The notes beneath the pieces are model-generated. The model did no database searches. It saw only the letters and a program-made list of their open reading frames with translations, and was not told where the DNA came from. From Macrocystis pyrifera (lineage: Eukaryota; Sar; Phaeophyceae; Laminariales; Laminariaceae): DNA of 64,000 nt. Made by a program: the position numbers and the translations under genes. Below are positions 23,334-35,800 of this stretch, piece by piece (position 1 is the stretch's first letter; every line of letters starts with the position of its first letter). The stretch is taken from contig JASSKH010000006.1 in the NCBI GenBank assembly GCA_031763025.1, positions 12,211,979 through 12,275,978 on the forward strand, given 5' to 3'.

Positions 23334-23336
23334 GCA

Positions 23337-23407
23337 TGACTAACCGGAATTCGAACCCTAGCGCAACCGCCATCAGGGTGACAGTCTACCGCTAAACCCC
23401 AGAGTCA
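23337..23407 (-). pseudogene. Degenerate tRNA-like gene (71 nt)
   Basis: The minus strand lays out as a tRNA of standard arm lengths. The acceptor strand TGACTCT faces TTAGTCA (5 of 7 pairs). The D arm is GGTT / TAGCGGTA / GACT. The anticodon loop is CCTGATG, so a TGA anticodon if read literally. The T arm has loop TTCGAAT. An A-box-like TAGCGGTAGACTG and a B-box-like GGTTCGAATTCC are present. Mismatches in the acceptor, anticodon and T stems, and a C instead of T before the anticodon, make a decayed copy or the head of a SINE more likely than a working tRNA. Confidence 0.45.
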
Positions 23408-23999
23408 AGTCTACATTCCGCTATAAACACTGAGCAGTAAAACCTTACAGTGCGATAGGAACCCGTAGAAAATCCAGTCGAAAAGATGCCCCGCGATCAT
23501 AACATGAGCGGATAGATTTGGAGGGCTCGAAGCCCCAAGTCACGTCTCGGTATGCTTGCATGTATGTATTTATATTAGCTGTGATATCGAATTTTTCTTC
23601 GAAATGCACCTTTGCATGCTGTGTGTGGTACTGCGGGGTGCAGTGTTTATAGCGGTCTACAAGGTCTACAAAGTCTGACAGTTTTCGTATACCAGTATAA
23701 GATATGCCCATGGGACAGCGAAAAACGGGCGTTACCGGGTTAAAATCATAAAACAATGCTACTCCGTGTTGGCCGGTGCGTGTTGCCCAATCAACGGACG
23801 TCGGTCCTTCAGTCACTGCAGTGTCCCGTACAGGGGCACAAGTTAGTCAAAACAGCCAAACGTCGGCACCCAGTCATATAACACGGACGGTTTCTTCAGT
23901 GTTTCCACCTTAAGGCTACACCGCTGTTCACTACGGAATATAGTACCCGCTGCGCAGGAAGCGGAGATAAAGGGCTCACTCTCGCCCTATGGTTATTTG

Positions 24000-24565
24000 A
24001 TCTACCCCCCCCTCCCGGCCCTCTAACCGCCCCCATGTACTTGGTATATATAGGTTGGGTTGGCGTCGGTTGGCGACGACACCGTAACACACGCCTCTTA
24101 CTGCGTGAGCTAGACAGCCAGGGTATCGTTATTCCTTCTTTTTTTTTTGGCGGTCACCACGGCTGGCGTTCGAGCTAGATCATATTTGAGCGGGGAGAAC
24201 CATAACTCCGCACAAGGGGGATGATCGTATAACTTAGTGTGCATACGGTAAGGCATCCACGAGGCAGTTACATAATAAACCCATTCTTGTCCCTGGAAGT
24301 GGCCACACCAGAAAATAAATACATTGACGCCGTCATCCATATGCAAAAAAATCCTCCTCAAAAGCGGTTCTTATGATAGTAGGATGTAGCTCGCCCTTCA
24401 TGCGACTCACCCAACACCTCACGGCGCTTCGCGCTTGGTGCAAGCAATGTCTGCCTGGTCGGTGAAAACCCGACGTGCTCCGTCCCAGGATTGTAGGGAT
24501 GCGAGGGTCTATGCTCATACGACTACGGCCACGCATGATAATGCGTACACCCCCCTCCTCATTCT
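24000..24565 (+). repeat. Family E element
   Basis: Same block order and orientation as 5876-6470, from a C-rich tract and ATATATAGGTTGGGTTGGCG to GCAAGCAATGTCTGCCTGG and ACACCCCCCTCC. Homopolymers are shorter than in other copies. Confidence 0.65.
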
Positions 24566-24828
24566 AGCTCTCTTCCCCGCCTGTGCGCCCGCCCCTGTAC
24601 TCCCCTGGTCTACTGCCCAGCTGTTACCCCTGTCTTGTTCATGTCATCGCGACATGTCCAGCAGCACCTACAGCGGGCGACGGACAAGGTTAGGGGAGGC
24701 GGGAATGGCTCGAAATTTGGTGCAACAAAAACTACAGCAGTAGCGCAATTGAGGTCACGTTGGTTAGATACGATCAATATTATATATATTATATAAAACA
24801 TCTATTATATAATATTTATATATATTGC

Positions 24829-25084
24829 ATACCTCGAACAGATCGTCGACTCCCACCTGATGATCTACAGTAGATATTTCAGTGCAGATGGATTCACGAT
24901 TTGTATTTATGACCAGCCCATGCTGCCGGGTGCGAGCCGTAAACTCTGTGTGGTCTAAGACAAGTTTCCTGAGTTGTATCTGTACTACACAGATAGATCC
25001 TGCACATGCATCCTCTCACAACGGCAGGTGGGGAACTACAGATGATCTACAGATGATCTAGATCATGATTTGTCCGAGGTGTGA
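24829..25084. repeat. Family C element
   Basis: It opens GCATACCTCGAACAGATCG and closes GATCATGATTTGTCCGAGGTGTG, next to an AT-only patch at 24774-24830. Confidence 0.65.
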
Positions 25085-25134
25085 AATATTGTGTGTTTAG
25101 TAGGGTACATACTCTGGAGTACCCGGGTACCAAG

Positions 25135-25545
25135 CTTGGTTGGCATGGTCATACTGGGGTACGTGTTATGGTCGTACTCGGGGGGGTGCTATGGTCAAAC
25201 TCGGGTAGATGTGAAGGTCATACTCGGGTAGGTGATATGGTCATACTCGGGTAGGTGATATGGTCAAACTCGGGTAGGTGTTATGGTCATAGTCGGGTAG
25301 GTGTTATGGTCATACTCGGGTAGGTGATAAGGTCATACTCGGGTAGGTGATATGGTCATACTCGGGTAGGTGATATGGTCAAACTCGGGTAGGTGTTATG
25401 GTCATAGTCGGGTAGGTGTTATGGTCATACTCGGGTAGGTACCCGGGTACCAAACCTGATTGATCTGGTCATACTCGGGTAGGTACCCGGGTTCCAGGTC
25501 GATTGCAATGGTCATACTCGGGTAGGTACCCGGGTGCCCTCAAGC
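25135..25545. repeat. Minisatellite, ~23-24 bp unit
   Basis: About sixteen units of GGTCATACTCGGGTAGGTG-plus-spacer are in head-to-tail order, with variants GATATGG, GTTATGG and AAACTC. ACCCGGGTACC or close variants sit at the left end and punctuate the right part. Confidence 0.85.
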
Positions 25546-25593
25546 GTATATGCCCTGCAAAACACACCCTCAGGTATAGTAAAAAGAATAAAA

Positions 25594-25870
25594 CACATCG
25601 GATAGAACATCTACAGATAGATCATCTACAGATAGATCATCTACATCATAACCTGCCGTTGCGAAATGTTGTGCAGGGTCTGTGCACGTACAGGTCCAGT
25701 CCAGCAAGTATGTCCCACAGTAGATCATGCCGACTATACATACGGCCCCCACCCGCGGCAACACGAGCTCTGTCCCACAAATCATACATGTATCTGCCCT
25801 GAAAGAGCTGGAGCATCAAGTGGGGATCTGATCTGATCTGATCTATCTGATCTGGTCTGTCCGATGTAAG
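25594..25870. repeat. Family C element
   Basis: It starts CACATCGGATAGAACATC, includes CTGCCGTTGCGAAATGTTGTG and ends GATCTGGTCTGTCCGATG. Confidence 0.6.
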
Positions 25871-26367
25871 AGCACGTTTCGTCGGGGAATCCTCGAGAGC
25901 ACCCAGGGTAGACTAACAGACGTACAAACTCCTGGAGTGTAGTACACACGACAACTGGGCTATCTAGGGCAGGATCGTATCAATGGTACAGCACTAATTA
26001 CAGTAGCACCGTCGAAGCCACATACGAACCACTCTGGAGGGAAACGTAAGGAACCTCGTATCTCCATAATCATACCTAAACCGCCGTTGTATGTATGCAT
26101 TGATGGTTCGTGGCGGACGTCTCACAAACACCCCGATTGGACAAAGGACGTGTTGAGCTAAAACAAATCAGAAGCAGCTAAGCTGTGAGATCGAAACTTC
26201 CGTCAAAAGTCATACTTTGCAAGCTTGGTGCGATCCTTCGATTGCGCGTGCTCAGGGACGTGTAAGTTTCAGCGCGGTCTACAAATTCTGATGGATAGTT
26301 TTATATCAGGTACAATTTACCAGTTACACATGTACATGATAGCCGGACTTATAAGGTGGAACATGTT

Positions 26368-26645
26368 CACACCTCGGAGAGGTCATGATCTACAGATAGA
26401 TCAGGTAGATCATCTAGTTCCTCGCCTGCGTTTGTCAGAGGTTGTGCAGGATCTGCATAGTACATACCCAACCCAGGAAACATGTGCTTGCATGCTATGC
26501 GACTCCCACCCGGCAACATGAGCTAGATCATACAGATCATACAAATCATACAGATCATGCAGATCAGGAATATATCTGTCTTGAAAGATCTAGATGGTGG
26601 AGTACTGGTACCTGGTAGGGATTATTCATCTGTCCGAGGTGCGAA
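26368..26645. repeat. Family C element
   Basis: It opens CACACCTCGGAGAGGTCATG and closes ATTCATCTGTCCGAGGTGCG. It lies about 85 bp past the candidate MECR stop codon. Confidence 0.65.
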
Positions 26646-26729
26646 CATGTGGCATGGCCGTTTCATTGAAAAGCACGCTCCTTTCAGCATACTATACAGT
26701 ACCCTGTTATTCTACTTTTGCCGTCACCG

Positions 26730-26840
26730 TTACTTTCCAGATGGGATACGTATGTACTCGTATTCGTAAACAAGGCTTCCCGTCGGAGGCGTTCGGACGT
26801 GGGGTGACGCAAGGTAGAGCTCCGACGGCGTTTTGTGCAG
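26730..26840 (-). CDS. MECR: Candidate terminal exon of the MECR gene
   Basis: A strong acceptor (a T-rich tract then TTTTTTGCAG) is followed in phase 0 by 36 codons ([15 protein letters not shown] ... IRIPSGK) and TAA at 26732-26730. Phase agrees with the preceding exon. The sequence is not recognisably like the short C-terminus of known MECR proteins. A different last exon, or read-through of the exon at 27595, cannot be excluded. Confidence 0.35.
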   Translation of the reverse strand: MHKTPSELYLASPHVRTPPTGSLVYEYEYIRIPSGK

Positions 26841-29800
26841 CTGCAAAAAACAAAAAAAGGCCCGCCAGCGTTTGAAAATTTGAAGTCCATGCAGCCCAAG
26901 AAACGAAAGGCCATAATAACGACTAAAGTAGCGAAAGGAAATCGATACACGATACGTAAGTATAATACAGCAGGAGCCTTCGAGAAGGGAAAGCGGGACG
27001 TCTGTTGGTTCAGAGTGATAGAAGAGAGGCTTCTCCGGGGGTAGTAGAAGGTATTCGATTCGAGGCGGACTGGAACGTGTATGCCGCAGTACGATACATT
27101 GTCGGAGGGAAAAATAAACGTAACAATATTTTGAAAAAAAAGTAATAATGATGACGATGATAATAATAGTAAAAATGATATCAACAAAACAAACAAAAAT
27201 GATAACACTGTAATATTGATAATATCACTATTAATAAATTGATAGCAATACCATGTACCAGCTATATAATACTGAATTCATAATATTACCAACGATTAAT
27301 ACCACTCTTAAAGAACGAGAACGTTTGTGCAAAAAAATTGAATCGAGAAGGTCCTTCTTCGTAGGGAGAAGAGTGATATATATAAAAAATAATAATAATA
27401 ATAACAATACTACTGCCTGCTGTAATCTGTCATAGGATCCAAACGATCCCTACGTTCAACGTGCATACCCCAGTGGCCTACTGGTATCGGCTAAGGCAAA
27501 AGAGGTGCATGGGGGGGGGACAAGGGCCATAAGGCATAAGGTAGAAAAATACCACGAACACTTTACCGCCAACACTACCACCACCACTACCCACCTTCCG
27601 GCTCCTGTACGGCTTTCTGGCTTCCCTCATGGCTTGCGCGAAGCGGGTGAACCGGTGCCGTTCCAGGAAAGACCGCAGTCTGCCCGTCCTGACCATCTCC
27701 GATACTTGTGCTGGAAACAGCAAAACGAGGTAACGAAAATAACTAAGAGTAAAGAAATAGCAACGGCCACAAAAAAAACGCATATAGGTACCAAAGGACG
27801 AATTACCAAAATACGAACCCAAAAAATAGTGAAACACAACTATTTGCAAAGAAACAAAAAACAAAAGCAAGAAAAAAAGCATCAAAAGCAGGAGCGTCTG
27901 TGAAAAAGAGAAGACGACACACACATCACACCCCCAGAGGTCGGAACGGAAAAAAAAAAAAAAAAAAAAAAACCGTCGCAATCGTTGAGATCACATGATG
28001 AAATAAGAAAAGGTTAAAAAAAAAAAAAAAAAATTTTTTTTCATTTCTTGTCACTTAGTTCTAGTAACCCCCCCCCCTCCCCCGTCTAGCGAAAAAAAAA
28101 ACTGTGACGGTTCACTTTTTTTTGTTGTTTCCGGGCGTCCTATTAGTAGTCAAAAGTATAAAAAATAACGACGAAAACGACGATAGAGGAACGACGAACG
28201 CGGGAGGAGAAAAACACGAGAAGATCACGGACAGAGATTTCGATTTCATCAAAAGTGACCCAGATCCAGCAAATAAACCGGACGTTGGGGTAGCAGCATA
28301 AATTAATTAACAAGCCAAGATGAGAGAGAGAACACTCGTGATAACAAGCTAGCCAAAGCCCAAAATAGCGCAGTGGCCGAAGCATCTAATAATACGAACT
28401 ACGTACGTACCGTAATTTTTCCGGCCTCTGGTAAGGCACCGATCGTAGACAATACTGCTGTAGACCGTAGATCATACCGGTACAAAACAAACGCATACCG
28501 TACTATAGATACGTCATGGTGCACACGCGCAGAATTTCACCCATCACTGATATTCTGTATACTACAGTAGATCGATTGTACAAGAGGATGGTGTCATTCA
28601 TAGTATAGTGTGTACTACTGATGTATGTACGACGGATACTACTACAGCAGTAGTACTACTCCTGTAGGCGAGGCGAGGGCGTGGTTGGGGGACATAGAAA
28701 AAACGTTAAAACGATAAAATAAATAAAAAGCCGACTCGCCGATCATGGCCTCCCTTTCCTCCCTCGAGTGTTCCTGAGTCCAGCGCGTTATCCAGAACCC
28801 GTCGCACCGTATCCCTTTGTCCTATCCGAGGCCAGGCGGGGCACGGAAGAGCGGAGCAGAGCAAGGAGGGGGAAAGGGGCCAGTAGAGGTCGCCACTTAC
28901 TATCCGACGTATCCAAAGTCACCTTGATATTTTGATCTATCGAAAGTTCGATTTTTACTTGCGACATGATCGAGACGTGAGATACGACATGCAACACGAA
29001 TGCCTTATGTCAGCAACGATCGAAACCGACAGCAGCAGCAGCAGCAGCAGCAGTGTCGCACCAACCGGGCGCGATATTAATATGTTACCACTGTCCCTTA
29101 AACGTCGGCACCGTTCAACATTACTATCGGTTGACACACTGCTGTGTACGAGAAAAATATGACTTAACTCCAGTCTATAAATACACGTTTTTTAATCCTA
29201 AAAGCGACGTCATGATCCCAGACGACGACAAATGTCGACCAAGAATTTTCCGCCAGTCAAAAATTCCAACCCCTCAAAGATAGACCACTCAGAAAACTGC
29301 GGGCATGCAATGTGTTTATCTGTTGTCTGGTTAGTTCTACTGTGTATACACTTGACGGGGTTCGCGTTTTCGACGTTGCATGGGTCCGATGAGCGTACCG
29401 TTTGGTGTTCTGAACGCCAGGAAACCGTAAAACCCCTACTATTACGGGGGTCCATAGTTAATAGGACCTATGGTATACATAAAAACCTATATATTTACCT
29501 ATTTTTACTAACAACATCTGGTCCTATTTACCATAATATGGTCGCCCGTAATAATATATGTATGCCATAAAACGGCGAACCACGGCCGGAGTAGACAGGA
29601 ATCTGTGTACAGTGATTTTTGTGGTAGGATCACGGTACAGTATAGCGGTGCCTTGACCAGGGAGTGCTGCCGACATAAGGTGCGCTTTCTGTGGTGGATT
29701 TTCCCTATACGAAGTGTGATGGTATCACCTACTGTAGCTACCAGGGGGTGCGATACGCACCAGCATGAGTAGATAGGCCGATACGTACTCCGCGTATGAG

Positions 29801-32800
29801 ATCACGTGAGGTGCTACAGCAGTAGGAACGGCAAGGTATCCGTAGATCGTGCAGCAGTATGAAGATACTTCGAAGTACATAGTTCAAGGAGAAGATGGGA
29901 TGAGCCTGGCACTTGGCTGAGCCCCCCGCCCCCTCGTACTCTGCTCTCGTACGCTACAAGCGACAAGAAGAACTTTACCAAGAAGAAACGTGCCCTTGCC
30001 AGCATCCACCTCCATCCCTGCGTCCTACTACTCCATAAGGCACTTCATCACAGAGGTATACCGTCATCTGGTGCGGAACACCACCGGTATACCGTTTTAT
30101 GGCATAATGCATGCCCTAAAGTATTGATGCCTCGAAAGTCATTGCACAAAAAAAAAAAAAACGTTTGCTCCAAATGGCCAGCTGCGAGGAGTATTATGGG
30201 CACGGTAGCACGAGCGAGAGAGATACGAGGCCATAGCTCTGCAACCTTGCGCATCTCGAAGCAGACCACGATCTATCTGCAGATCATTTAGAGCCTTTTA
30301 GGCCCATATGGAAATGCTCTTCAACTCTTGCATACCTCGGACAGATCAAGATCTATCTGCAGATCATCTACTACGGAGGGACCATAGTAAATAGGACCAT
30401 GTATTGTTAGTAAAAGTAGCGAAATATGTAGGTTTTCGTGTGTACCGTAGGTCCTATTTACTATGGTCCCCCGTAAATAGATCCTTTAAGGCCGATATGG
30501 CAATGTTGTGCATAGGATCTCCAGTATACCTGGAATCATACGGGTTCCACCTGGGCAGAACATGTGCAGATTATGCAGATCACACAGAAATATACCCATC
30601 CGAAAACATCCACCGTAGCTCATGAAACAGGGATCTGAAAATCTGTGCAAAGTATCTCGAGTAGATCATACAGATCCCTCCCGGCGAAACATGCGCAGAT
30701 CTCACAGAAAGATCCTGCCTATCCAAAAACAAAAGATCGTGAATATGTAGGGACCTCATCTGCTTGAGGTGCGGACTCTCAGCATGTGACTAACTGGCCA
30801 TGAGGTACCGCAAGACGCTATTATGAGGGACCATAGTAAATAGGACCAAATATTGTTAGTAAAAATAAGTAAGTATATAGGTTTTTGTGTGTACCGTAGG
30901 TCCCTATTTGCTATGGTCCCCCGTAGTAGGTAATTTTAGGCACAGAGGTGATCGTTTCTCGTCGTTCATTCTCCCAACAAACGAAGAGAAGCTATCTGAA
31001 AAAAGTGCCGCCCTGTTCGACCAGATTAATAACTACTGTATTTCAAAACAATATCCTGTTCAGTATCATTGGCAACCAGCCTTCCCATTGGGGAAACCCC
31101 CTCCCTCCCCCCCCCCCCCCTGAAAACTCGCCTCTTGAAAAAAACGATCACACCCCTCTGCGAAACCAAAGCGCTTGACGGTACGGTACAGGTAGTAGTA
31201 GTGGTGGTCCCTCTATAGTGCCGGTATGTATGCGTCAGCCGGCAAAAAAACGGCGCTACAGCCACAACGAGCACTACTCTGCACTCTACCACACTGCCTC
31301 TGGTGGGTCCTAGCGATACCACAGGCACTATTATACACAACCGGCACTATAAGAGGGACCACTACGGCGCATCGAACGGACAACAAACGAGCGCTGCAAA
31401 CCGAAATTCCGCGATCAACACGCTGTTCCACACTGCGGGCAGATGGTCGATTCCACACAGACACTTACACTAGCTATGCCTTTCAGGGCAGACTTTTCGT
31501 CGATCGCGCTGCAGGATCTACAGCAGCAGCTCGTGTTGGTGGGAGGGACCCGTATAGTCTGCATATGGCCTAGCACATGTTTCCTGGGTTGGTTCCGTGC
31601 TACTACGCAGACCCTACACAACTCCTCACAGCGGGAAAGGAGGGTGTACCGATGTACAGCAGTTGGATGTGGAGACAGCACGCACACGGGAGTGTTCATC
31701 TCGCTTTTTATGCTTCCTCGGGTTATTGAGTGGGGGGCAGATGCCTCCTACACCACAATCAAATTCAGAAAATCGAGGAGCCATCACACCGCTAAGTACC
31801 GTCCGTCCCACGACAACAGCACCACTCACGGCACCTGCAAAAAGGCGGCCGGTAGCGTGATTGGCCGCAGAGACATGCCTCCGTAGGACACAAGCGCTCC
31901 CCCGTCTCCCAAAGCCTGCGCAACCTGTCGGACAAGAGAAAAACGAGTCGCGCCGCGGGTCGAATGAGGTACGGACAGCAGCACTACCGTAGACGCCTGC
32001 TGCCATAGAATTTCGTATACACAGGGTCGAAGGGGTATGGACAGCAGTACTATTAATAGACGCGTCCTGCGATAGGAGCTTCTACATGCAGCAATATAGT
32101 ACGTAGTAGCCCTTTCTTGCGGAGGGGAAAAAAACACACACACACACACACTCACAGGTATTTCTGAGCCACGGGGGGGGGGGGGGGGCTCCTTGAGAGC
32201 GTTTAGGACTCTGCAGTCCCGTTTGGGAAACACAAAGCACTCGAATTCCAAGCAGTTTGTCCCCCAAACGAGACTGCAGTCCTAACTGAAAGGGTCGGGG
32301 CCACCAATGAAGTTGGTACCCAATCAATGTCGTTGCAATCCCATTTGTGTCTTGCAATGATTCGTTGTACAACCCGATCACGGTGGACAAGAGTAATCAG
32401 GACCCATCATAAAGACAAGAACCTATACATTCCAGTATTTTCACTAGGCATATTCGGTCCTGATTACTATGTTCCCCCGTAAATAGGTCATGGGATTTCG
32501 TCTTTTCAAGGGTGAGGTAGAGAATTACTCGAAAGCGAGTCGACTAGGGAAGAAAGAGCTGAAAGTCTTCTCGGTACAACAAGAAAAAAGGGCCCCATTG
32601 GGGAGAGAGTGTGTGGGGGGGTAGTCGATATCATGCATGGCCGTAGTCGTATGACCCTGGACCCTCGCATCTCTACGATGCCGGGACGGAGCACGTCGGG
32701 TGTTCACCGACCAGGCAGACATGGGGGGGGGAGCCTGCTTGTGTGACCCCGGATCTGAATTACGGTTATGTAGCAGGGAGAGAGAGAAGAAGGTCGAAGA

Positions 32801-35800
32801 AAATAAATGGGATGGGAAGGAGGACGGGAAAAGTACCACGACTTCACTGAATTAATTCGCCAGGTAAAGAAAAGTTGCCTCGACGTACATCATAAGAAGA
32901 ATGCCATGTTTTGGACCTGGCAATCGTCCAGGCACCGCCCCCCCTCTCCCGGTCGAGTTTCGTTTGGTGCTGCTTTCCTGCTGCCTACCTGTGGAATACC
33001 ATGTTTTGAACTTGCCAATCAATCGTCCTCGGACCCCCTCCCCCCCTGGCTGAGTTCTGATTGGTGCAGTTTTCCTGCCTACTGTTACGGGGGAACATAC
33101 AGTACCAATCAGAACCCACCATAGACCCAAACAACCATGCACCCCCCTATGAATCACACGCCAAATTCGGTTCTGAGTATTACCGAACGTTCCCCCGAAA
33201 TTGTACACAATACGGGGGAACATACAGTTAGTAATCAGAACCCACCATGGACTCAAACAACCATGCCCCCCCCCCCTACGAATAACACGCCAATTTCGGT
33301 TCTGATTATTACGGAATGTTCCCCCGAAATTGTACACAATACGGGGGAACATACCGTAGTAATCAGAACCCACCATCGACCCAAACAACCATGGTATCAC
33401 CATGTGTTTAGACACCACATTTGGTTCTGATAACTACCGGATGTTCCCCCGAAAATGCACATAATACGGGTGGGCTAATGTTGTAATCAGAACCCACGAT
33501 GGGCTCAAAAAACATAGTAGTACCCTATGTTTACACAACCATATTTGGTTCTGATTACCACTGTATGCCTCCTCCCTCCGCAATACCTGTGGACTCCCTG
33601 TGTCTTTTCGTGACACAGACTACGGCAGGTATTGGGGCATTATGCATACTACGGGGGGGCATAGTAAATAGCACCAAATATTGTGTGTAAAAATAGTTAA
33701 ATATATAGCTTTTTGTGTGTACCGTAGGTCCTATTTACTATGGCCCCCCGTAATAGCACCCACCACTCTGGGTGTCTGTCAATATAAGGAACGTTGGGTA
33801 TTCATATTTATGTATAGGCGCTCCTTATGATTACGTCCACAGCGGCAGATTTTCTGAGGGCTCCTCACTTGGTTGTAGTATAGGAGCTCCATAACCCCCA
33901 CCCAAAACTGTCTCTTGAGACTCTTGAGAAAACAGGTATTAATAGCACTACGTATGTAACTCCACTTGGCACCGCTTAAAGTGCTCCTTCAATATCCGAC
34001 ACAGTGAGTGCACTGGGTACCGTACACCGGACAACGATCTGCCACGAACGTGAGCTTCGTCACGTAAGTACTTCCTGATCCGCTCTTTTAGGAGTGCAGT
34101 CCCGTTTGCGGACGAACTACTTAGAGTTTGAGTGCTTCGTCCCCAAAACAGGACTGCCGTCCTACAGGGGTTGATCCGAGTAACAATCTATTGGCCTACT
34201 TGTAGATGCTAACTGATACAACAAGCAATGTAAATGGCATCATGTACACCGGGCAGTTCCTCAAAAGCTGACGAGTTCCGTGAAATCAGATACCAGGTAC
34301 CAGGTAATGTTTGGCAACGACGGTGCTACAGTAGTGTCTCTATCGAAGCGTCTCGCTCGAGTCCGGGTCGGGGTGTGGGTGGGTTCACGCGAAGCATTTC
34401 ATCATCCGAGACAAACAACAAACAGCCACAGCAACAGCAACAGCAACAGCAACAACAACAACAACAACAACAGCAACAACAACAACAACAACAACAACTA
34501 CAACACCGAAAATAACGTACAGGACAAACACTGCCCCACGCAAGAATATGGGCCTGATCCATCCATCCAAAGCAAGAGTTTACCAACCCTTTTAGAAATG
34601 CAGTCCCGTTTCGGGGACAAACCAGTCAGATCACAGGTAGTTTCTCCACAAAATGGGTCTGCAGTCCTGGAAGCACTAAGCCGTGGCGTCGCCCTGCACC
34701 GGTACAAGACAAGCGGCGTTCGGCTCACCGACGTGGCTATGGAGCCCCCCACGCAGTTAAGGCCCAGTCTCGGCAGCGGCAGCCCTTCCACGGCACGCGC
34801 GTAAGCGTCGGGGTTTCCTAAGAGGGACGGGGTCACCACCACTGTGGCCCCGAGGGACTTCAGCAATTCCACCGTGCGGTCGCCGGGCGGCCTGTGGGTG
34901 GAGAAGGGTTGGGGTGCCGGGAAATATGTTCTAGTCAAAAAGGCATGGTGCATGGGGTGCGCCTAATGTTTTGTGGAGCTTCGATACCTCGGACGGATCC
35001 TCGAATTTCCCTTCTCCGTGATGATTTAGATACTTCAGGGGCAGATAGATATGTTCCTCTGATCTGTATGATCTGTATGATCTAGCTCATGTTGCCGCGT
35101 GGGGGCCGAATGCTCTGCATGATATGCTGTAGGTCAGGTTTCCTGCGTTGGATCCGTACTGTACAGATCCCGCACAGCGTCTCATGACGGCAGTTCAGGA
35201 TCCAGATGATCTATCTGATCTATCTGTAGATGATATATCTGGTCTGTCTGTAGACGATTTATCTGATCTGTCTGTAGACGATTTATCTGATCTATCTGTA
35301 AATGGACTATCTGATCTGTCTGATTTATCTGTAGATGATATATCTGATCTATATGCAGACCATCTATCTGATCTATCTGAAGATGATCTATCTGAAGATG
35401 ATCTATCTGAAGATGATCTATCTGCAGATGATCTGTGTGTCCGGTGTGTGGAAGCTCAAATTAACCCTTTTGGGACTACAGTCCCGTTTTGGGGATAAAT
35501 CACTCAAATTCGAACTAGTGTGTCCCCAAACAGGAGTGCAGTCCTAAAAGGGACATTTGAGTGCTTTTTTATCCCAAAAAACGGATCTGCAGTCCGACAA
35601 AAAAATCGGTTTTTAATACCTTGTGCATGCAACCAATGGAATATCTACGCATGATACCACTCTGCACGAAAATAAAAGGACCATTTGGAGTAAACACTAT
35701 TGTATAAGCGGTGCCTATAATTTTGAATAGATTGACATGTATTAACTAACCCCTGTGAGGCTTCACAGAGAGAAAATCACGAAAGAAAATGACCAAAACA

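Noticed and set aside
24370-24520. Recurring translation containing [20 protein letters not shown] (also at 6300, 9200 and 10350)
   Set aside because: Conserved because the family E DNA is conserved. Frames are broken at different points and there is no start or domain.
34234-34515. Polyglutamine ORFs on the plus strand
   Set aside because: Product of a CAG/CAA microsatellite inside a MECR intron.
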